DNA of 10,509 nucleotides from Hyphomonas sp. GTDB lineage: Bacteria > Pseudomonadota > Alphaproteobacteria > Caulobacterales > Hyphomonadaceae. The notes under the pieces were generated by a model that made no database searches, was not told the DNA's origin, and was given only the letters and a program-made list of their open reading frames with translations. Every line of letters begins with the position of its first letter. The stretch's first letter is position 1. Both the position numbers and the translations under genes were made by a program. The stretch is taken from NCBI GenBank assembly GCA_029287305.1, contig JARFRJ010000008.1, forward strand, positions 1 to 10,509. Direction: 5' to 3'. This document shows, one piece after another, positions 6,483 to 10,509 of this stretch.

Positions 6483-8389
6483 TGGCGCATTTGGATGCTC
6501 TTATTGAGACTGATATTCGGGCCTATCTCATAGCACATGAGCATAACTCTCTGCTGCGCTGTATCACGTGTGGCTCTGTGGATGATGGTACATCAACTCT
6601 GATTGGTCGTTTGCTTGACGATTCGAAAATGAGTCTGGAAGACCAGATGGAAGATCTGGAGCGCGATTCTAGAAAATCCGGCACTCAAGGTGAAGACATT
6701 GATTTTGCCCTCCTCGTTGATGGTCTGGCGGCAGAGCGCGAGCAGGGTATTACGATTGATGTTGCCTATCGTTTCTTTTCTACAGAAAAACGTAAATTTA
6801 TTGTTGCCGACACGCCGGGCCATGAGCAGTACACCCGCAATATGGCGACCGGGGCCTCGACCGCGGACGTGGCGGTGCTCCTGATTGATGCGCGCCAGGG
6901 TATTTTGACCCAGACACGCCGCCATGCCTTTATCGTCTCATCGCTTGGCATTCATCGGCTGGTTTTGGCGATCAATAAAATGGATTTGGTCGATTATTCC
7001 GAGGCGCGGTATAAGGAAATTGTTTCAGAGTTTGAAAGCTTAGCCAAACACTTGCCGGGCGAGATTGATATTCAGGCAATCCCCCTATCAGCCTTGAAAG
7101 GCGATAATATTGCCGGACTTTCAGATCAGACCCCCTGGTATAAAGGCCCAAGCCTGATTGAATATCTGGAAACGGTCTCGGTGGGTGACAAACGTATAAA
7201 AGCCCCTTTCCGGATGCCGGTTCAATGGGTCAATCGACCCAATCTTGATTTTCGGGGCTTTTCCGGAAAAATCGCTTCTGGTGAGATTAGACCGCTGGAT
7301 CGTGTCAAAATCTTGCCGGGGGGCAAGGAGACACAGATTGAACGGATCGTCTCCTATGATGGCGATTTGCAGAGCGCTGAGCCCGGCCAATCTGTCACGC
7401 TGACGCTGAAAGATGAGATAGATTGCTCGCGCGGCGATGTCATCGTGGCCGCAGCGTCTCCGTCAGAAGTGGCCGATCAATTTCAGGCGCATATATTGTG
7501 GATGTCCGATAAACGCTTATTGCCAAGCCGGCGCTATCTGATGAAGGTTGGTGCCAAAATGGTGACGGCAACCGTGTATAAGCCGAAGCATCGCATAGAT
7601 GTAAATACTCTGGAAAAGCGCCCCGCCAAAACGCTCGAATTGAATGAAATCGGTGTCTGCACACTCACTTTGGATCAGGATATTCCATTTGACCCCTATC
7701 AAAGTGTGAAAGATATGGGCAGTTTTATTCTTATTGACCGTATGACGAATGATACGGTTGCCATGGGGCTGATCGATTTTGCTTTGCGACGGTCGGGCAA
7801 TATACATTGGCAGGCGCTTGATATCAGCCGGGACATGCTGGCTGAGCAAAAAGACCAGCGTCCGGCGGTTTTATGGTTTACAGGTCTCTCCGGCTCTGGA
7901 AAGTCTACGATTGCCAACGCCGTTCAAAAACGGCTTTTCTCTCTGGATAGGCATACTTATGTACTGGATGGCGATAATGTACGCCATGGGCTGAACCGCG
8001 ATCTTGGCTTTACCGATGAACACAGAGTTGAAAACATTCGCCGTGTCGCCAATGTCGCCAATCTCATGGCCGATGCCGGCTTGATTGCGCTTGTCTCTTT
8101 CATCTCGCCTTTCCGCTCAGAGCGGAACATGGCGCGCTCTTTGATGAAAGAAGGCGAGTATATCGAGATTTATGTCGACACGCCTTTAAATGTCGCTGAA
8201 GAGCGAGATGTTAAGGGGTTATACAAGAAGGCCCGCTCCGGCGAGATTAAAAACTTTACCGGGATCAGCAGCCCATATGAGCCTCCGAAAACGCCTGAAA
8301 TTCGTATCAATACGGTTGATACAAGCCCTGAGGAAGCGGCGGAGACAATCATTAAATGGATGGTGGATAAAGGGTTTCTGGATTTGTAG
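6482..8389 (+). CDS. cysNC: Bifunctional sulfate adenylyltransferase subunit 1 / APS kinase (CysNC)
   Basis: A 635-residue fusion. The N-terminal GTPase (CysN, about 1-440) normally couples GTP hydrolysis to APS synthesis by CysD. The C-terminal APS kinase (CysC, about 455-635) phosphorylates APS to PAPS. GTPase motifs: G1 GSVDDGTS at 31-38, G2 QGITID at 88-93, G3 DTPGHEQ at 110-116, G4 NKMD at 165-168 and G5 SALKG at 203-207. Elongation-factor-like beta-barrel domains follow to about 440. APS kinase motifs: P-loop GLSGSGKST at 468-476, DGDNVRHGLN at 496-505, FISPFRSER at 540-548, and KGLYKKARSGEIKNFTG at 578-594. Two oddities stand out. Residue 37, the invariant P-loop lysine, is Thr (ACA, 6590-6592). 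In the kinase the usual RDPKGLY reads RDVKGLY (V577). A ribosome site (AGGAAGGG) lies 8 bases before the ATG. The assignment is secure; full GTPase activity is in doubt. Confidence 0.95.
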   Translation: MAHLDALIETDIRAYLIAHEHNSLLRCITCGSVDDGTSTLIGRLLDDSKMSLEDQMEDLERDSRKSGTQGEDIDFALLVDGLAAEREQGITIDVAYRFFSTEKRKFIVADTPGHEQYTRNMATGASTADVAVLLIDARQGILTQTRRHAFIVSSLGIHRLVLAINKMDLVDYSEARYKEIVSEFESLAKHLPGEIDIQAIPLSALKGDNIAGLSDQTPWYKGPSLIEYLETVSVGDKRIKAPFRMPVQWVNRPNLDFRGFSGKIASGEIRPLDRVKILPGGKETQIERIVSYDGDLQSAEPGQSVTLTLKDEIDCSRGDVIVAAASPSEVADQFQAHILWMSDKRLLPSRRYLMKVGAKMVTATVYKPKHRIDVNTLEKRPAKTLELNEIGVCTLTLDQDIPFDPYQSVKDMGSFILIDRMTNDTVAMGLIDFALRRSGNIHWQALDISRDMLAEQKDQRPAVLWFTGLSGSGKSTIANAVQKRLFSLDRHTYVLDGDNVRHGLNRDLGFTDEHRVENIRRVANVANLMADAGLIALVSFISPFRSERNMARSLMKEGEYIEIYVDTPLNVAEERDVKGLYKKARSGEIKNFTGISSPYEPPKTPEIRINTVDTSPEEAAETIIKWMVDKGFLDL

Positions 8390-8393
8390 AGGC

Positions 8394-8409
8394 CGGGCTA
8401 TAAAGCCCG
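8394..8409 (+). other. Hairpin abutting the MATE gene start codon
   Basis: A perfect inverted repeat, CGGGCT-ATAA-AGCCCG, with 6-base arms and a 4-base loop. It fills most of the 20-base gap between cysNC and the next gene and ends exactly one base before its ATG. There is no T-run after it, so it is not a standard intrinsic terminator. It occupies the place where a Shine-Dalgarno would be, and none is visible. It could reduce initiation at the downstream gene; that is inference. Confidence 0.5.
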
Positions 8410-9729
8410 ATGTGTGACGGAAAAGATAAACTCATATCGGGCAGGCCCTTAACCTACAGGCAGGCCCTGAACCTTGTCTGGCCGATCATTTTAGCCCAAG
8501 CGGCAACCGCGCTGACCGGTATAGTTGACACCGCAACAATGGGTAAATTCGGCGATAAGGTGGATTTGGCAGCCGTGGCCATTGCTGCGGTGGCGTTTAG
8601 CTTTGTTTATTGGGGCTTTGGTTTTTTACGCATGTCGACAACGGGTCTGACAGCCCAGGCCATCGGTCAAAATGACAGGCCCGAATCAAGAGCGGTTCTG
8701 GTACGCAGTCTCGGTCTTGGATTGGTCTTCGGGCTTTGTCTTTTGAGCCTCGGCACGGTTTTGAAATTTGTGACCTTTTATATCTTCCAGGCCGCTTCGG
8801 ATGTTGAGGGTTTGGCCGGGGCCTATTTTGAGGCGCGGATATGGGGCGCTCCTGCCTTGCTTATGGGGTATGGCATAACGGGCTGGCTCTTAGGGACTGG
8901 CCGCACACGCGCTTTATTGGCCTTTCAGCTTGTTTTAAACGGGCTCAATGCCGGGCTTGATTTTTATTTTGTTGCCTATCTGGATTGGGGCCCAGCTGGT
9001 ATCGGGGCGGGTACAGCGATCGCTGAATGGGTCGCTTTAGGGTTTGGGCTTATCATTGTCCGCGATCATTTTCGTCGTTTGCCGCAGCTTTGGAGCCGGG
9101 CCCGTTTGAGCGCGCTTCTGATTGCCAATCGTGATATTATGATCCGTACGCTTGCTCTATTGTTCTGTTTCGCCTGGTTTGTAAATGCAGGCACCCGGAT
9201 CGGCACGGCGCAGCTTGCGGGCAATGAAGTCCTTCTGCAATTTGTGACCGTGGCGGCTTTTGTGCTGGATGGATTTGCTTTTATTGCTGAAAAGGAAGCG
9301 GGCGAGGCCTATGGTGCCCGCGATCTGCAGCGTCTGAAACACGTCATGCGCATCACTACTCAACTTGCTTTATTGTCAGGCCTTGCCATCTCAATCAGTT
9401 TTTATCTCGGCGGTGCGGGTATTATTCAGACCTTTATCAGCGATGATGAGGCACGCTTGGCGGCGCTGAATTTTCTTCCCTATTGTGCGCTCGTTCCTCT
9501 TATCGGTGTCATGGCATTTCAACTGGATGGGCTTTTTATCGGTACATTACAGGGCAAAGCCTTGCGCATGGCGGGCCTGATCGCAGCAATCGGATATGTC
9601 GCGACTGATACTGTGATGCGCCCATGGGGAAATCATGGCGTATGGCTTGCCTTTTTAAGCCTCTATCTTTGGCGCGCGGTCAGCCTTGGTCTTTATTGGC
9701 CGCGTTTATGTCGCCAATTGGAAAAATAG
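8410..9729 (+). CDS. MATE family efflux transporter, DinF type
   Basis: A 439-residue inner-membrane protein of the multidrug and toxic compound extrusion (MATE) family, in the DinF-like branch. These are usually cation-coupled antiporters for drugs, toxic metabolites or other organic compounds. About 12 hydrophobic segments are visible, for example near residues 20-40, 55-73, 100-123, 146-165, 200-217, 245-260, 275-292, 316-337, 355-376, 385-400 and 410-430. The N-terminal VDTATMGKFGD (39-49), FGFLRMSTTGLTAQA (70-84) and DGFAFIAEKEAGEAYGA (287-303) match DinF-type landmarks. The ATG at 8410 is the only plausible start in this frame: there is a stop three codons upstream and no ATG, GTG or TTG soon after. 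It lacks a ribosome site and sits against a hairpin. It lies 20 bases after cysNC, so co-transcription is possible, but no functional link to sulfate assimilation is evident. The substrate is unknown. Confidence 0.9.
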   Translation: MCDGKDKLISGRPLTYRQALNLVWPIILAQAATALTGIVDTATMGKFGDKVDLAAVAIAAVAFSFVYWGFGFLRMSTTGLTAQAIGQNDRPESRAVLVRSLGLGLVFGLCLLSLGTVLKFVTFYIFQAASDVEGLAGAYFEARIWGAPALLMGYGITGWLLGTGRTRALLAFQLVLNGLNAGLDFYFVAYLDWGPAGIGAGTAIAEWVALGFGLIIVRDHFRRLPQLWSRARLSALLIANRDIMIRTLALLFCFAWFVNAGTRIGTAQLAGNEVLLQFVTVAAFVLDGFAFIAEKEAGEAYGARDLQRLKHVMRITTQLALLSGLAISISFYLGGAGIIQTFISDDEARLAALNFLPYCALVPLIGVMAFQLDGLFIGTLQGKALRMAGLIAAIGYVATDTVMRPWGNHGVWLAFLSLYLWRAVSLGLYWPRLCRQLEK

Positions 9730-9848
9730 CCTTTTCATGCGCTCTACCCCTTTGCACTGCTTTTGGCTTCGTCTGGAATAAAATTTAAGAAATCCGAAAC
9801 CTTATTCAGGCATAGACAGCGCATCATATGATTAAAGGAATTGCAATA

Positions 9849-10214
9849 ATGAGATGTCTATCAAAATTTGCAGCGCTCATCGGCTGCCTCGCCCTCTTCG
9901 CAGGAAGCGCCTATGCGCATAAAATTACGGTCGGCCTGAATAAAAGTGAGGCTTTGAAAATTGGACCTGGCGCGGCCAGTATTTCTATTGGTAATCCCGA
10001 TATTGCAGATGTATCTGTGCAGAGCGACCGCCTGCTTTTCATTACTGGGCTAACTTATGGCACAACCAATCTCTTGGTTCTGGATGCGCAGGGGCGCAGC
10101 ATTTTCAAAGGCGATATTGTCGTCAATGCGGACCGGAAAGCCATTGTGACCATAAATCGCGCCGGCGCAGACAGCGATTATCACTGCACGCCCAATTGCC
10201 AAACCCTTGATTGA
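9849..10214 (+). CDS. Small secreted protein with pilus-assembly (CpaC-type) N-terminal domain
   Basis: A 121-residue protein. A signal peptide is clear: MRCLSKF, then a hydrophobic stretch AALIGCLALFAG, then a likely cleavage after SAYA near residue 23. The mature part is almost entirely one domain resembling the N-terminal domain of CpaC/RcpA-type secretins (T2SS/T3SS pilus N domain). Its hallmarks are KSEALKIG, ISIGNPDIADVSV at about 45-57 and the closing TGLTYGTTNLLVLDAQG at 66-82. The secretin channel domain of full-length CpaC (about 450 residues or more) is missing. The protein ends in a short tail with C103 and C107 (CTPNC), suited to a disulfide in the periplasm. An ATG at 9828 in frame would add seven residues, but AAAGGA lies at good distance before the ATG at 9849, which also gives a cleaner signal peptide. 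Its exact role is unknown; stand-alone versions occur in alphaproteobacteria. Confidence 0.83.
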   Translation: MRCLSKFAALIGCLALFAGSAYAHKITVGLNKSEALKIGPGAASISIGNPDIADVSVQSDRLLFITGLTYGTTNLLVLDAQGRSIFKGDIVVNADRKAIVTINRAGADSDYHCTPNCQTLD

Positions 10215-10231
10215 GGCAAATGCGCGAGCTT

Positions 10232-10262
10232 AAGCCGTCTCGGCTCTTTCGGGCGGTTTTTT
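10232..10262 (+). terminator. Probable intrinsic terminator
   Basis: Just 17 bases after the stop of the small secreted protein, AAGCCGTC can pair with GGCGGTTT (8 pairs, two of them G-T) around a loop of about 12 bases, and the 3' arm runs into TTTTTT. An alternative smaller hairpin, AGCCG-TCT-CGGCT, lies inside the same stretch. Position and T-run fit rho-independent termination of the plus-strand gene. Folding energy was not calculated. Confidence 0.6.
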
Positions 10263-10291
10263 GACATATGTTAAAGCGCTTGCAGGATTGA

Positions 10292-10509
10292 TCATAAAGG
10301 GCGCACATCTGTGCGCCGTTTAGATAGGGTTTTGATGCGAAATGTCATAATCTTGGCCAAACCACGCAGGCCGATTTTACGCGTCGCGTGAATTTGCTTG
10401 CGCGATCCCCAGATCGGGCCGATCCCGAGAATACCGTCTATAAAGCCTTGCAAAATCGGTCTGCCATGTCCGCGCATAAAGCCGCGCAGGATGAGGTACA
10501 GGCTGACAC
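10292..10509 (-). CDS. C-terminal end of a probable family 2 glycosyltransferase (partial)
   Basis: The last roughly 71 codons of a minus-strand gene whose start lies beyond the right edge. The frame is open through the window end and stops with TGA at 10292-10294. The visible part begins SLYLILRGFMRGHGRP, followed by GFIDGILGIGPIW, then a strongly basic tail (SRKQIHATRKIGL, RIKTLSKRRTD). This hydrophobic/basic ending resembles the C-terminus of alphaproteobacterial GT2 glycosyltransferases, which have an R-GF-DG type segment after the catalytic GT-A domain. The catalytic DxD region is outside the window, so the family call rests only on this tail and is tentative. Such enzymes often act on envelope polysaccharide at the inner membrane. 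A shorter reading starting at an ATG in the window would be an artefact of the cut. Confidence 0.5.
   Translation of the reverse strand, partial: VSLYLILRGFMRGHGRPILQGFIDGILGIGPIWGSRKQIHATRKIGLRGLAKIMTFRIKTLSKRRTDVRPL
10300..10317 (-). other. Perfect palindrome at the 3' end of the glycosyltransferase gene
   Basis: GGCGCACA and TGTGCGCC are exact inverted 8-base arms separated by two bases, overlapping the last codons of the partial glycosyltransferase. On the minus strand it is followed by CTTTATGA, a weak T-rich stretch. It might help terminate or stabilise that transcript, facing the plus-strand terminator about 40 bases away. The structure is seen; the role is inferred. Confidence 0.4.

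Noticed and set aside
7439..7994. Open frames within the cysNC region in other frames
   Set aside because: CysNC is continuous through this stretch with family motifs on both sides; the alternatives have no support.
1..10509. Mobile element, CRISPR array, toxin-antitoxin pair or defence island
   Set aside because: No transposase, integrase, regular repeat-spacer pattern, terminal inverted repeats or typical small gene pairs were seen. All genes but the small domain protein and the partial end gene belong to well-known families.

Overview
This looks like a core chromosomal segment of an alphaproteobacterium of moderate GC content. The signs are a suf gene set of alphaproteobacterial type that includes the short MIP18-family protein SufT and an A-type carrier at its end, a fused CysN/CysC protein, and a small stand-alone secreted protein with a CpaC-type pilus N-terminal domain. 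I cannot place it to order or genus. Coding density is very high: the longest gap without a gene is about 160 bases, and I see no tRNA, rRNA, IS element, prophage or CRISPR.

Left part (about 50-4164, minus strand): a tight operon sufC-sufD-sufS-sufT-sufA for iron-sulfur cluster assembly. SufS releases sulfur from cysteine, SufC is the ATPase and SufD the partner of the SufBCD scaffold, SufT is a MIP18-type maturation factor and SufA a cluster carrier. The scaffold gene sufB, normally directly upstream of sufC, is not here. In its place is a divergently transcribed FAD-dependent aromatic-ring monooxygenase (about 4210-5418, plus strand), leaving fewer than 50 bases between the two start codons.

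Middle part (5419-8389, plus strand): a 161-base AT-rich leader, then cysD and the fused cysNC, overlapping by one base. Together they activate sulfate to APS and then PAPS. The most striking observation in the window is here: the GTPase half of CysNC has Thr where the P-loop Lys should be (GSVDDG-T-ST), although all other GTPase motifs and the P-loop of the APS kinase half are intact.

Right part (8410-10509): a DinF-type MATE efflux protein whose start codon abuts a perfect hairpin, then a small secreted protein with a pilus-assembly N-terminal domain and a C-terminal CxxxC, then a likely intrinsic terminator. At the edge, on the minus strand, is the C-terminal end of what is probably a family 2 glycosyltransferase.

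Taken together, the window is mostly sulfur and iron-sulfur housekeeping. I do not see a new defence or mobile system. The points worth checking are the altered GTPase P-loop, the absent sufB with its tight head-to-head junction, the short ORFs in front of cysD, and several hairpins at gene boundaries.
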